Below, piece by piece: positions 7,051-15,568 of a DNA stretch of 27,704 nucleotides (its first letter is position 1; each line of letters begins with the position of its first letter). The stretch covers positions 1 through 27,704 of the forward strand of contig JAWSUT010000032.1 in NCBI GenBank assembly GCA_033549345.1, in the 5' to 3' direction. Source of the stretch: JAWSUT01 sp033549345 (lineage in GTDB: Bacteria; Bacillota; Dethiobacteria; Dethiobacterales; Dethiobacteraceae). Position numbers and translations under genes: made by a program. The notes beneath the pieces are model-generated. The model saw only the letters and a list, made by a program, of their open reading frames with translations, had not been told where the DNA came from and did no database searches.

Positions 7051-7085
7051 ATAAACGGTACCGCACCTGCGGTACCGTTTATTTT
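7049..7085. terminator. bidirectional intrinsic terminator
   Basis: A long perfect hairpin: AAACGGTACCGCA pairs with TGCGGTACCGTTT around two bases, flanked by A-rich and T-rich sequence on both sides. It starts inside the stop codon of the 2H phosphoesterase gene. Confidence 0.85.
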
Positions 7086-7405
7086 ACTTTTCTGCCACTT
7101 CGTATGGTATGTCGGTGGCGTGTATTGGGTGGCAAAGGATTATTTAAGTTTTTTTAACAGTTCGACTTCTGAGATGTTTTCTATGGTATTATTCTTTATA
7201 ATCCTAAATTGTTGTTGAGCGGTCCAAAAAGCAAACATCCATATTTACCTGTATACGGTTGTTATGTAAATTCTCATACATTCTGCCATATAGAGCACTG
7301 TTTTGCAAAGCTATTTCCTTTCTTACCGATAAAATTACTCGTTTACCGTAATCTGAAGATTATGGTATAATCGGGGGAGAGTTTCTCTGGGAAAGGAGAA
7401 CATTT
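7086..7405 (+). other. 320-base intergenic region before the penicillin-binding protein
   Basis: This stretch is richer in A and T than its surroundings. The only clear elements are the extended -10 promoter and ribosome binding site close to the right end. On the minus strand a 32-codon frame without a good ribosome binding site lies at 7140-7238 (see findings). No riboswitch or RNA gene is recognisable. Confidence 0.6.
7342..7371 (+). promoter_or_regulatory. promoter of the class A penicillin-binding protein
   Basis: -35 TTTACC (7342-7347), 18-base spacer, and an extended -10 TGGTATAAT with TATAAT at 7366-7371. AAAGGAG at 7392-7398 then precedes the ATG at 7406 by seven bases. Confidence 0.65.
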
Positions 7406-10048
7406 ATGACGAAAGCAGGACAAGAGGGGAAAAAACCGTCGACAAACGGCAAGAAAAAACTAAAAAAACAAAGAATTTTACGCTTAGCGCTTATACTTTT
7501 TGCTATCTTCATCTTTATCTCCGCCATAGCCGGTTTCGCTACATACAGAGTCGTCTCCGCTTATATGGCCGATTTACCCGACTTTGACTACGGTAAGTTT
7601 GTCCCGTCCGCCACATCTTTTGTTTACGACAAAGACGGCAACGAAATCACGCCGCTGATGGCGGAACAGAACAGGATTATTCTCTCTCTCGATGAGATAT
7701 CCCAGCATATCATTGATGCGTTTATTGCCATCGAGGATGACCGGTTCTATGAGCACACCGGATTTGACCTGCGCGGGATCCTGCGAGCTGCCTACAACAA
7801 CACCTTTAACAAGTCCACATCAATGCAGGGTGGTAGTACCATTACACAGCAGCTTGTCAAGAACACGTTCTACGACCCAAGTGACCGGTCGATAAAGCGC
7901 AAAGTTCAGGAACTGTATCTCTCTTACCAGATTGAACGGATTTTTACCAAAGAAGAAATCCTTGAGTACTATCTAAACAGAATCTTTTTCGACCACAATG
8001 CCTACGGTGTTGAAACGGCTTCACAGACGTATTTCGGTAAACGTGCCGCCGATGTCACACTGGCCGAAGCCGCCATACTCGCCGGTATTCCCAATTTACC
8101 CCGTAAATACTCACCGTACCGTAATATGGAAGAAGCAAAAAACAGACAGGCTCTGGTGCTCTCCCGGATGGTGGACCTGGAAATGATTACAGCTGAAGAA
8201 GCACGGGAAGCCAGAAACGAGGAGATTGTTCTGGCAGGCCTTCCTGAGCAGGAGCACTATCCTTACCCGTTCTTTACTGACTATGTGGTGCAAAATGAAG
8301 CGCCTGATTTGCTCGCCCGGCTCCCTGAATACCAGGGACTCACCAAGCAGGAGATCTTCAAGATTATTTACGAAGGCGGCCTGCAGATTCATACCACACT
8401 GGATCCCGAACTGCAGCAGATTGTTGTCGATACAATCAATGACGACAGCCTCTACCCCCCAAGCCTTAATGATATCCAGGGACAGGCGGCGGCCATTCTT
8501 GTCCAGCCCAAGACCGGGTATATCAGCGCTATGGTGGGGGGCCGCGACTATATCAACGATAAGCATGACCGGGTTGTTCTGGCCACAAACCAGGCCGGCT
8601 CTGTTATAAAACCTATTGTGGCATATGCGCCGGCTTTTCACGAAGGCATCGCCTCCACAGGCACCGTACTTGACGATGCACCGGCCATCTTCTCACCTCA
8701 TGGTGGAGGTCCTGCCTGGTACCCTAATAACTATGACAGCAGGTTCCGCGGCCTGGTGACCGTCCGCTACGCACTTGCTTATTCACTCAATCTGCCCGCC
8801 GCTCATCTGCTCGACCAGTTAGGCGTTGAAAAAGCCAAGGAATACGCTGAAAAGATGGGCATTACAAGTCTTGATGAAAAGGACGACCTGGGCATGGTGG
8901 CAGGCGGCCTCACAAACGGAGTCAGTGTGTATGATACAGCCCAGGCATTTGCCGTCCTGGCTAATGAAGGTGTACGTGCCAACCTGACTACCATTACCAA
9001 GATTGTGGACCGTGAGGGCAAAATCATCTATGAACATCTGCCAAACGGAGAAGAAGTCATCAGCAGCGGTGCTGCCTGGCTGACCACCAGCGCGCTTCAG
9101 GATGCCGTCCGCAGAGGTACCGCCAATAAACTCCGTATCGGCCGACCCGTGGCGGCAAAAACCGGTACCAGCAACCTTGCCCGTGATGCCTGGATGGCTG
9201 CCTACACACCGGACTATGTGGGCGTTTTCTGGATCGGCCGCGACTCCTGGCCGGACGAAAAGGACACCTGGGGCAACTTCCGCTCTTTTGAGGTCGTTCA
9301 CAAGTTTATGAACCCGATTATGAAAGCAGCTCATGAAGGACTGCCGGTCAGTGAGTTCACCAGGCCGGACACAATCCGCGGCCCTGTTTCCATTTGCAGT
9401 AAAAGCGGCCTGCGGCCGGGAGAAAACTGCCCGGACGAACATATTACCTCGGATTACTTCCCCAGAAACCTGATTCCGGGCGATACCTGCGAAATGCATG
9501 TGGAACTGGAAGTCTGCGAGGTCTCAGGCCTCCTGGCCGGCGAATTCTGCCCCGAAGAACTCCGTATCCCCAGTATCTTTCTTAACAGGCCTGAATTTAT
9601 TCTGACCGACAGCCGCTGGAGCAGAGGCTCCGGCAGGGGACCGGCCGATGCCGAACTGATGCCGCCGGAAGACACCTGCGACCAGCATACGTCCCGTCCT
9701 GATGATCTTAGCGAACTAAAAGCCACAGTGAAAGATGACGGGACAGTGTCACTTTCCTGGAAAGCCGCTGAAGGCGCCTCCGGCTACTTTGTCTACCGGG
9801 ACGGCAGCCAGCTCACCGAGAACGCAATCAAGGATACCACCTATGCGGATATGAATCTCGCACCGGGCACCTATAAATATCAGGTGGAGGCGATAAACTC
9901 CGAAGGCGTTAAATCGAATTTGGTTTCAGTAAGCATCACCGTGGAACCGCCGCCGCCGGAACCAGAGCCGGAGCCGGAGCCGGAGCCGGACCCTCCCCCG
10001 CAGGATGGCAACGGGAACGATAAAAAGAACAACGACAATAACGGTTAA
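7406..10048 (+). CDS. class A penicillin-binding protein (PBP1a family) with Cys repeats, FN3 domain and Pro-Glu tail
   Basis: Bifunctional peptidoglycan synthase, 880 aa. A Lys-rich cytoplasmic tail is followed by one membrane anchor (about 25-50). The GT51 glycosyltransferase domain has catalytic Glu110 in EDDRFYEH, GGSTITQQLVKN (142-153), KVQELYLSYQIER and EYYLNRIFF. The transpeptidase domain has Ser399-V-I-Lys402, Ser460-L-Asn462 and Lys585-Thr-Gly. After it come two related cysteine-containing segments (Cys664, 675, 695 and Cys704, 715, 758; each with SGL, CP and TC-x2-H), a fibronectin type III-like domain (about 768-847) and a Pro/Glu then Asn/Lys tail. The tail is encoded by a GAGCCG hexamer repeat. 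Such outer domains are thought to bind wall components. It has its own promoter and a terminator and appears monocistronic. Confidence 0.93.
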   Translation: MTKAGQEGKKPSTNGKKKLKKQRILRLALILFAIFIFISAIAGFATYRVVSAYMADLPDFDYGKFVPSATSFVYDKDGNEITPLMAEQNRIILSLDEISQHIIDAFIAIEDDRFYEHTGFDLRGILRAAYNNTFNKSTSMQGGSTITQQLVKNTFYDPSDRSIKRKVQELYLSYQIERIFTKEEILEYYLNRIFFDHNAYGVETASQTYFGKRAADVTLAEAAILAGIPNLPRKYSPYRNMEEAKNRQALVLSRMVDLEMITAEEAREARNEEIVLAGLPEQEHYPYPFFTDYVVQNEAPDLLARLPEYQGLTKQEIFKIIYEGGLQIHTTLDPELQQIVVDTINDDSLYPPSLNDIQGQAAAILVQPKTGYISAMVGGRDYINDKHDRVVLATNQAGSVIKPIVAYAPAFHEGIASTGTVLDDAPAIFSPHGGGPAWYPNNYDSRFRGLVTVRYALAYSLNLPAAHLLDQLGVEKAKEYAEKMGITSLDEKDDLGMVAGGLTNGVSVYDTAQAFAVLANEGVRANLTTITKIVDREGKIIYEHLPNGEEVISSGAAWLTTSALQDAVRRGTANKLRIGRPVAAKTGTSNLARDAWMAAYTPDYVGVFWIGRDSWPDEKDTWGNFRSFEVVHKFMNPIMKAAHEGLPVSEFTRPDTIRGPVSICSKSGLRPGENCPDEHITSDYFPRNLIPGDTCEMHVELEVCEVSGLLAGEFCPEELRIPSIFLNRPEFILTDSRWSRGSGRGPADAELMPPEDTCDQHTSRPDDLSELKATVKDDGTVSLSWKAAEGASGYFVYRDGSQLTENAIKDTTYADMNLAPGTYKYQVEAINSEGVKSNLVSVSITVEPPPPEPEPEPEPEPDPPPQDGNGNDKKNNDNNG
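9965..9988 (+). repeat. GAGCCG hexamer repeat inside the PBP tail
   Basis: Four perfect in-frame copies of GAGCCG encode alternating Glu-Pro residues. Slippage would change the length by two residues without changing the frame. Confidence 0.7.
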
Positions 10049-10054
10049 TGAATA

Positions 10055-10093
10055 AATCAGGCCCCGGAACTCAAAAGGTTCCGGGGCCTGATT
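10055..10093. terminator. bidirectional terminator between the PBP gene and mutS2
   Basis: A strong GC-rich hairpin, ATCAGGCCCCGGAAC against GTTCCGGGGCCTGAT, loop of seven bases, with A and T runs on the outside. The convergent PBP and mutS2 genes both end here; the mutS2 stop codon lies directly beside the arm. Confidence 0.9.
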
Positions 10094-12442
10094 TTATTTA
10101 AGCTGTACAACGGTGGCACCTGTGCCTCCTTCAGCGGGGTAGCCTGTGCGCATGGACTCGACGTGTGGATGACCCTGCAAATATTCCTTCAGACCGGCAC
10201 GCAGCCTGCCGGTCCCTTTCCCGTGGACCAGCCTCACTTCTTTCAATCCGGCAACGGTGGCCTCATCGAGGTATGTATCAACTTTCATGGCGGCCTCATC
10301 CAGCGTCAGACCGCGCAGGTCCACTTCGCGCGGCACGTCCCGTCGGGCAACCATCGATACATAGGGTTCGGGCGCTTTCGTTTTTCCGGCTGAAGCAGCC
10401 ACAGGGGAAAGATCCCCGGGATCCACATTGATCCGCATCATTCCCACCTGGACCTGCACCTGGCTGTCTCCCGTCTTGTTAACCACAGTCCCCCTCTGTC
10501 CAAGGCTGTTGACATAGACTTCCTCGCCCGCTTTTATTTGGGCGGCAGAAAGGCGGCTTTCATCTGGCTGCGGTGCTGTACACTCTTCCAGTTCACTGTC
10601 CATTTGACGCAGAGTCGCGGAGACAGCATCGAGCACTTCCTGCGTCGGCCTGGCCTCTGCTGCGGCAAGTTTGCGCAGTTCCTTAACAAGCCTTTCCGCT
10701 TCCCTTCTGGCACGGACAAAGGGTTCCTGTGCATCCCGACGTGTTTTATCCAAAATTTCCGCTTTACGTCTGGCCAGATCTTCTTTTTCTCTTTGAATCT
10801 GCAAAAGCAGCATATGCGTTTCGTTTCGTTCGCTTTCCGCCTGCCGGGAGGCCAGCTCCATGCGGCGGCGGTCGGCAACCAGGTCAGCAACCGTTTCCTC
10901 CAGGCGTGTTTCTCCCTGACTTAGAAACTCTTTGCCCCGGTTAATGATTTGGTCGGGAAGGCCCAGCCGTTTGGCAATGGCAAATGCGTTGCTCAGCCCG
11001 GGCACGCCAACCAGGAGTTGGTATGTAGGGCGGAGCGTAGCCACATCAAACTCAACGGAGGCATTTTCCATCCCTTCCGTCAGGTAGGCAAATGTTTTCA
11101 GCTGGCTGTAGTGTGTGGTGGCCACAGTCACAGCACCGAAAGTATGCAGAAATTCCAGAATCGCCATCGCCAGGCCGGCACCCTCTGTGGGGTCTGTGCC
11201 GGCACCCACTTCATCCAGCAGGACCAGTGAACGCGGGACAATTTTCTGTAAAATCTCAATAATGTTTTTTAAGTGTCCTGAGAAGGTGGACAAAGACTGG
11301 GAGATATCCTGCTCATCACCTATATCGGCAAAGATACTGGGAAATACTGCAAGCTCGGTGCCCTCCTCTGCCGGAACATGCAGGCCGCTTTGTGCCATCA
11401 GGGAAAACAACCCAACCGTTTTTAGGGTTACTGTTTTACCGCCGGTATTTGGTCCCGTAATCACCAGAGTCCGCAGGGACTCGCCCATCTCCAGGGAAAT
11501 AGGCACTACATCCCCTGTCAGCAGGGGGTGTCGGCCACTGAGAATTTTCAGATAGCCAGAATCGTTTAGCTGCGGTTCCGTTCCTCCGGCAGCCAGACTC
11601 AGGCGGCCTTTGGCCAAAATAAAATCAAATTCCACATAGAGATTCAAAGATAAGAGCAATTCGTCTTTTTCGCCGCCCGCCCATTGTGAGAGGCGTGCCA
11701 GAATTCGTTCTTTTTCCCTTTCTTCGTCCCTGCGCAGTACGGCAAGCCGATTATTGGCATCCACTGCCCACAGCGGCTCAACAAACAGCGTGGCACCGCT
11801 GGCCGACTGGTCATGGACTATACCGGGAACCCGGCCGCGGTACTCCTGCCTGATTGGCAAAACAAGCCTGTCACCGCGCATCGTTACCAGGCTTTCCTGC
11901 AGAACTTTCTGATTGCCGGGATTTTTTACGAAACGGTCAAAACGCTCGCGCAAATCCCGTTCTCCCCCGGAAATCCCGCGGCGCAGCCTATGCAGCTCCG
12001 GGCTAGCGTTGTCCCGCAGACGGCCGTCATCATCCAGGGACTGTTTTAGCTCTTCCCGCAGCGGCGGCATGGCGTCCATGCGGGCAGTCAGTCCGGAAAG
12101 CACCGGATAGCCCTCTTTGTCTTTAAAAAAGCTTTTCAGCTTTGTCAGCGCATCCAATAAACGCAAAACACCGAACAACTGCTCTTCACCCAGGATTCCG
12201 CTGCGGGAGGCGACATCGAGAGCGCGGCGCAAGTCAGGGACGGCAACAATCCCCACGTTGCTGCGTCTGATGAGCTTCACCGCCTCGGATGTCTCCGACT
12301 GCCACCGTTTAGCCAGGTGCAGTTGTGATGTTGGCAGCAAATCTTCCGCCAACTCCCTGCCCATCGGCGTAATTGCTAATTCCGCCAGCATGCTGCGAAT
12401 TTTTGCAAATTCAAGCAGGCGAATTTCTCTCTCCACATTCAT
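10094..12442 (-). CDS. mutS2: endonuclease MutS2
   Basis: 782-aa MutS-related ATPase with a C-terminal Smr nuclease domain; family members suppress homologous recombination or act in ribosome rescue. The core and clamp helices occupy about the first 300 residues. The ATPase has Walker A GPNTGGKT (about 331-338), Walker B LVLLDEVGAGTDPTEG and the TTHY segment. A charged coiled coil follows (about 520-620). The Smr domain (from about 708) has DLRG and HGKGTG. ATG at 12442 overlaps the stop of mpg as TGATG and is preferred to the GTG one codon upstream, because GAGG is then at a more usual distance. It is the last gene of the pheS to mutS2 transcription unit and ends in a strong terminator. Confidence 0.95.
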   Translation of the reverse strand: MNVEREIRLLEFAKIRSMLAELAITPMGRELAEDLLPTSQLHLAKRWQSETSEAVKLIRRSNVGIVAVPDLRRALDVASRSGILGEEQLFGVLRLLDALTKLKSFFKDKEGYPVLSGLTARMDAMPPLREELKQSLDDDGRLRDNASPELHRLRRGISGGERDLRERFDRFVKNPGNQKVLQESLVTMRGDRLVLPIRQEYRGRVPGIVHDQSASGATLFVEPLWAVDANNRLAVLRRDEEREKERILARLSQWAGGEKDELLLSLNLYVEFDFILAKGRLSLAAGGTEPQLNDSGYLKILSGRHPLLTGDVVPISLEMGESLRTLVITGPNTGGKTVTLKTVGLFSLMAQSGLHVPAEEGTELAVFPSIFADIGDEQDISQSLSTFSGHLKNIIEILQKIVPRSLVLLDEVGAGTDPTEGAGLAMAILEFLHTFGAVTVATTHYSQLKTFAYLTEGMENASVEFDVATLRPTYQLLVGVPGLSNAFAIAKRLGLPDQIINRGKEFLSQGETRLEETVADLVADRRRMELASRQAESERNETHMLLLQIQREKEDLARRKAEILDKTRRDAQEPFVRARREAERLVKELRKLAAAEARPTQEVLDAVSATLRQMDSELEECTAPQPDESRLSAAQIKAGEEVYVNSLGQRGTVVNKTGDSQVQVQVGMMRINVDPGDLSPVAASAGKTKAPEPYVSMVARRDVPREVDLRGLTLDEAAMKVDTYLDEATVAGLKEVRLVHGKGTGRLRAGLKEYLQGHPHVESMRTGYPAEGGTGATVVQLK

Positions 12443-13032
12443 CACTTCCTCGATACATAAGGGTTCCCCGCCGGATAAAAACGCAGCGGCAGCTCTGCTG
12501 CCACAGAAATGCCAATCCGTGGGACCGCCATAATCTCCTCTATTGTATAGCCGTCATCGGTCACAAAGAGCGGACCGGAAGTCAATGCCAACCCGTTTTG
12601 CCGGATGTCAATGGCCATCGCCTGACAGAGTTTGCCCGGCCCGGAAGCCAATTGCTTTTTTACTTCCGTACTCCGCCGCTTTGCCATGATCTGCAGGCCG
12701 CAGACAGGCTCCAATGCCCGGACAAGGACGGCCTCGCCTTCCCCCTCGCATCCGGTAACAACATTAAAGCAATAATGAACCCCATAGATCAGATAAACAT
12801 AGGCTGTCCCCGCCGGGCCAAACATGGCGGCATTACGCGCTGTCTTTCCCCGGGATGCATGGCAGGCCGCATCGCACCGGGACAGATACGCCTCTGTCTC
12901 CACGATTCTTCCCGCCGTCAGCCCCTCTTCTGTCTCGTGAACCAGTATTTTCCCAAGCAATGATTTTGCCATATCCACTGTGGGGCTGCTGTAGAATGAA
13001 ACCGGCAGAATCCGGCCGGGATATTTATACAT
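12442..13032 (-). CDS. mpg: 3-methyladenine DNA glycosylase (AAG/MPG family)
   Basis: 196-aa monofunctional alkyl-base glycosylase that excises 3-methyladenine, hypoxanthine and related lesions, leaving an abasic site. Comparison with the human AAG landmarks gives catalytic Glu47 in ETEAYL, Tyr49, His58, Tyr83 in LIYGVHYC and Asn90. ATG at 13032 is chosen over GTG at 13044: AGTGAGG lies seven bases before it, and the GTG is directly at the polX stop. The gene is placed between polX and mutS2, two genes that are neighbours in B. subtilis, and overlaps the mutS2 start, so its product is made from the same message as two DNA-transaction proteins. Confidence 0.93.
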   Translation of the reverse strand: MYKYPGRILPVSFYSSPTVDMAKSLLGKILVHETEEGLTAGRIVETEAYLSRCDAACHASRGKTARNAAMFGPAGTAYVYLIYGVHYCFNVVTGCEGEGEAVLVRALEPVCGLQIMAKRRSTEVKKQLASGPGKLCQAMAIDIRQNGLALTSGPLFVTDDGYTIEEIMAVPRIGISVAAELPLRFYPAGNPYVSRK

Positions 13033-13044
13033 AACGAACCTCAC

Positions 13045-14595
13045 TTAACTCAGGTTGGCCTGTCTTTTCTTTTTCTCTTTTAACCATGCGATTACCTCTG
13101 CGGCGCTTTTTGTATTTAATATATGATCACCTGTCAGCCAGCCCCGCCGCGCCATGGAAATACCGAGGATGACATTGGCCAGCTCCAGCTGGCTGTGGGC
13201 ATCGGTATTAATTGCCACCATAACGCCTGCTTCGTTGGCCTGCCGTGAAAATTGTCCGTTTATGTCCAGCCTGTCGGGTGAGGAGTTAATCTCCAGAGCG
13301 GTACCGGTTGCGGCAGCTACCCGAATGACTTCATTCATATCCACCTCATAGGGGTCACGCTTGCCCAGCAGCCGTCCCGTGGCATGCCCGATCATACCCA
13401 CATACGGGTTTTCCATCGCACGGCAGATTCTTGCCGTCATTTTCTCGCGGCTTTGCTTAAACCCGCTGTGGATTGAGGCAACCACCACATCGAGATCCGC
13501 CAGGATATCATCCGGAGCATCCACGCTGCCGTCATCCAGAATGTCGGCTTCAATCCCCGTCAGGATGCGGATACCAGTGTGTTTTTTCTGCAGTGAAGCG
13601 ATATATGCCCTCTGATCAGCCAGTCTTTCCAGTGACAGGCCGCGGGCAATCTTCAGTGAACGGGAATGGTCCGTCACAGCTATGTATTTATAGCCCAGCT
13701 CCACAGCAGCTTCCACCATCTTTTCCACACCGGCCGTACCGTCACTCCAGTCGGAATGGACATGCAGGTCCCCCTGGTAGTCGGCAGGCTGCACAAGGAT
13801 CGGCAGACAGTCTTCAAGAGCCGCTTCGATTTCACCCCGGTTTTCCCGGAGTTCAGGGGGAATCCAGGGCATTCCGGCCAGCCGGTAAATATCTTCTTCA
13901 TTTGTGAACCGGGGTTCAACACTTTCGGTTTGCTGGCTGAGAATGTCATACCCTGTCACTTCCCTGATTTTCGCTGCAACAGCCTGCGTATGGGCGGTTG
14001 TGCCTGTGGTGACCCAAAGTGTCAGCGGGAAGTCTTCCTCACTGACCAAATAAAGTGTCAGGCCCACACCGAAGCTGTGAACCGCACGGCAGAAGTTGCC
14101 GTCCCAGCGCAGCCTGTGCAGTTTGTCATAGGTTTGCAGTGAGTTTCTGGCCAGTGCCGGGTCATCACTGGCCACAATAATTTCCGTACCTCTCACCAAT
14201 TCAGGCCGACGACGTGTATCTCCTGTCATCCGTACCATTTTGATGCCGGGCAGCGCTTCCAGCTCCGGCATGATTTCCGAGGATAGCATCAGCGCTGAGG
14301 CCAGTAAAATTTGTTTGCCTTCGTCAATCTCAGGCAGGTTGCCTGTCTCAACCCGCTCCAGCATCGCAAGGCTACCGGTCCTGACGATCTCCTTGATTTT
14401 TGCGGCCAGGCCGGCACCGACGCCTTCCAGGGACTGCAGCCTGTTTGTTTGGATTAATTTTTCTATTTCCTCAGGGCAGGACGCAACAGCACGTGAGGCC
14501 CTTTTATACGCACGGACACGGTAACGGTTTTCACCGCGCAAAGATAGAATGCGCGCCGCTCTGTCCAACATTTCAGCCACATCACGATTTCGCAT
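13045..14595 (-). CDS. polX: PolX-type protein with intact PHP domain and degenerate polymerase domain
   Basis: 516 aa; the family is usually nearer 570. The N-terminal 8-kDa-like region with its first HhH (LEGVGAGLAAKIKEI, about 56-70) is present, but the second HhH expected after it appears missing. The palm segment that normally reads GS.RRG.E..GDxDxL is GDTRRRPELVRGTEII. Aligned, the two catalytic Asp become Gly136 and Glu138, and the third Asp (VDLR) becomes Thr180 in LTLY. DNA synthesis is therefore unlikely. The C-terminal PHP domain keeps all metal ligands visible to me: His278/His280, Asp285, His310, Glu349, His376, His404, Asp465 and His467, so nuclease activity (3'-5' exonuclease or AP-processing in PolX) may persist. 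ATG at 14595 is preferred to GTG 14604 because GGAG is eight bases upstream. Confidence 0.9.
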   Translation of the reverse strand: MRNRDVAEMLDRAARILSLRGENRYRVRAYKRASRAVASCPEEIEKLIQTNRLQSLEGVGAGLAAKIKEIVRTGSLAMLERVETGNLPEIDEGKQILLASALMLSSEIMPELEALPGIKMVRMTGDTRRRPELVRGTEIIVASDDPALARNSLQTYDKLHRLRWDGNFCRAVHSFGVGLTLYLVSEEDFPLTLWVTTGTTAHTQAVAAKIREVTGYDILSQQTESVEPRFTNEEDIYRLAGMPWIPPELRENRGEIEAALEDCLPILVQPADYQGDLHVHSDWSDGTAGVEKMVEAAVELGYKYIAVTDHSRSLKIARGLSLERLADQRAYIASLQKKHTGIRILTGIEADILDDGSVDAPDDILADLDVVVASIHSGFKQSREKMTARICRAMENPYVGMIGHATGRLLGKRDPYEVDMNEVIRVAAATGTALEINSSPDRLDINGQFSRQANEAGVMVAINTDAHSQLELANVILGISMARRGWLTGDHILNTKSAAEVIAWLKEKKKRQANLS

Positions 14596-14645
14596 CTTGT
14601 TCACTCCAGTTATCCGGTTTGTGCATAATTTAGCTTCTCCGCAGA

Positions 14646-14674
14646 GAAAAAAAGTAACCGTGCTTATCGCACGG
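14646..14674 (-). terminator. terminator-like hairpin at the end of cvpA
   Basis: On the minus strand CCGTGC and GCACGG form a six-base-pair stem around GATAA, followed four bases later by a run of T residues. The loop contains the start of the cvpA stop codon. It could reduce transcription into polX-mpg-mutS2 rather than end it fully. Confidence 0.5.
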
Positions 14675-15224
14675 CTGCCAGCAAATCCTGTAAGAGGAAG
14701 TTTAGCATCTGTTCATATATCACCGGCCATAGATCCATGATAACCGAAGCCACTCTCGACTCTGCCAGTGTTCTCTGCCAAAACGGCACAGTCACCAACA
14801 TGGCTGCTCCAACCAGAATCAAAACCAGCAGCAGGCCCTTGACAACTCCAAAAAGCAGCCCGCCCAAAGCATTCACCGTACCGAGCAACGGCAGCGAGAA
14901 TATGCCGTGCATCAAACTGCCTACACTCTTTAAAAGCAGCCGGACAAGGAAAAAAAGCAGAAAGAAACCTAAAAGGCGGAGGATAACATCTCCCAGCGCA
15001 AAACCAAACGGTGTGGGACTGCTTAGCCAGGCCGGAAGCCATCGGGTAAGGGGCACAACATTGTCAAGCCAGAGAATAAAATCACTGCCGTAGCGCAGCG
15101 CCACAATATAGGCTGCCACGATGGAGGCCAAGTCAAATAGCTGCCTGATCAGCCCGCGCTGCCAGCCCATAACCGCTGAAAACAGCACAATCGCCAGAAG
15201 CAGAATATCAAACCAGTTCATCAT
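14664..15224 (-). CDS. cvpA: CvpA family membrane protein
   Basis: 186-aa protein with four to five hydrophobic segments, starting MNWFDILLLAIVLFSAVMGW, and the family-like GWQRGLIRQLFDLAS and GLLFGVVKGLLL. CvpA-family proteins are named for colicin V production, but in Bacillota they are a conserved neighbour of zapA, polX and mutS2 and the true role is unclear. The ATG at 15224 overlaps the zapA stop as ATGA; a second ATG follows directly. A terminator-like hairpin covers the stop codon. Confidence 0.88.
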   Translation of the reverse strand: MMNWFDILLLAIVLFSAVMGWQRGLIRQLFDLASIVAAYIVALRYGSDFILWLDNVVPLTRWLPAWLSSPTPFGFALGDVILRLLGFFLLFFLVRLLLKSVGSLMHGIFSLPLLGTVNALGGLLFGVVKGLLLVLILVGAAMLVTVPFWQRTLAESRVASVIMDLWPVIYEQMLNFLLQDLLAAVR

Positions 15225-15487
15225 TGTGCCGTCTGCTGTTCAAGAAGGCTTTCGAGCTCCTGTAATTCCCTGCGAACGCGAAAGAGTTCATCGGCCAGAT
15301 TAATTGCCGTCAGAACAGCAACCTTATTGATGCCCAGGCGGCTGTTGGCCTGGCCGACCAGCTTCATCTTCTCATCCACATATTGAGCAACCCGCTTCAT
15401 ATACTCCGGCGAAGCGGTTCCCCGCATTGTGTATTCTTCACCATATATTTTTACATGTACACGGCTTCTGGGGTCTACTTGGGACAC
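15221..15487 (-). CDS. zapA: cell division protein ZapA
   Basis: 88 aa. ZapA binds FtsZ and promotes filament bundling at the division site. The N-terminal beta segment VHVKIYGEEYTMRG and the following ASPEYMKRVAQYVDEKM helix are typical, and the C-terminal third (RVRRELQELESLLEQQ) is a coiled coil. I choose the GTG at 15487: GGGGAGG precedes it by nine bases, while the in-frame ATG at 15517 has no ribosome binding site and would add ten residues not typical of the family. It follows pheT by 81 bases and overlaps cvpA. Confidence 0.9.
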   Translation of the reverse strand: MSQVDPRSRVHVKIYGEEYTMRGTASPEYMKRVAQYVDEKMKLVGQANSRLGINKVAVLTAINLADELFRVRRELQELESLLEQQTAQ

Positions 15488-15568
15488 GGTAACAGACCTC
15501 CCCAATGGTTTTCCCATATAATTCGCGCTCAGATGACAATTTTCCTGCTCATTGCCAATCTTTAGCCA

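Noticed and set aside
12373..12963. 196-codon open frame on the plus strand
   Set aside because: It is antisense to mpg and the start of mutS2 and shows no family features.
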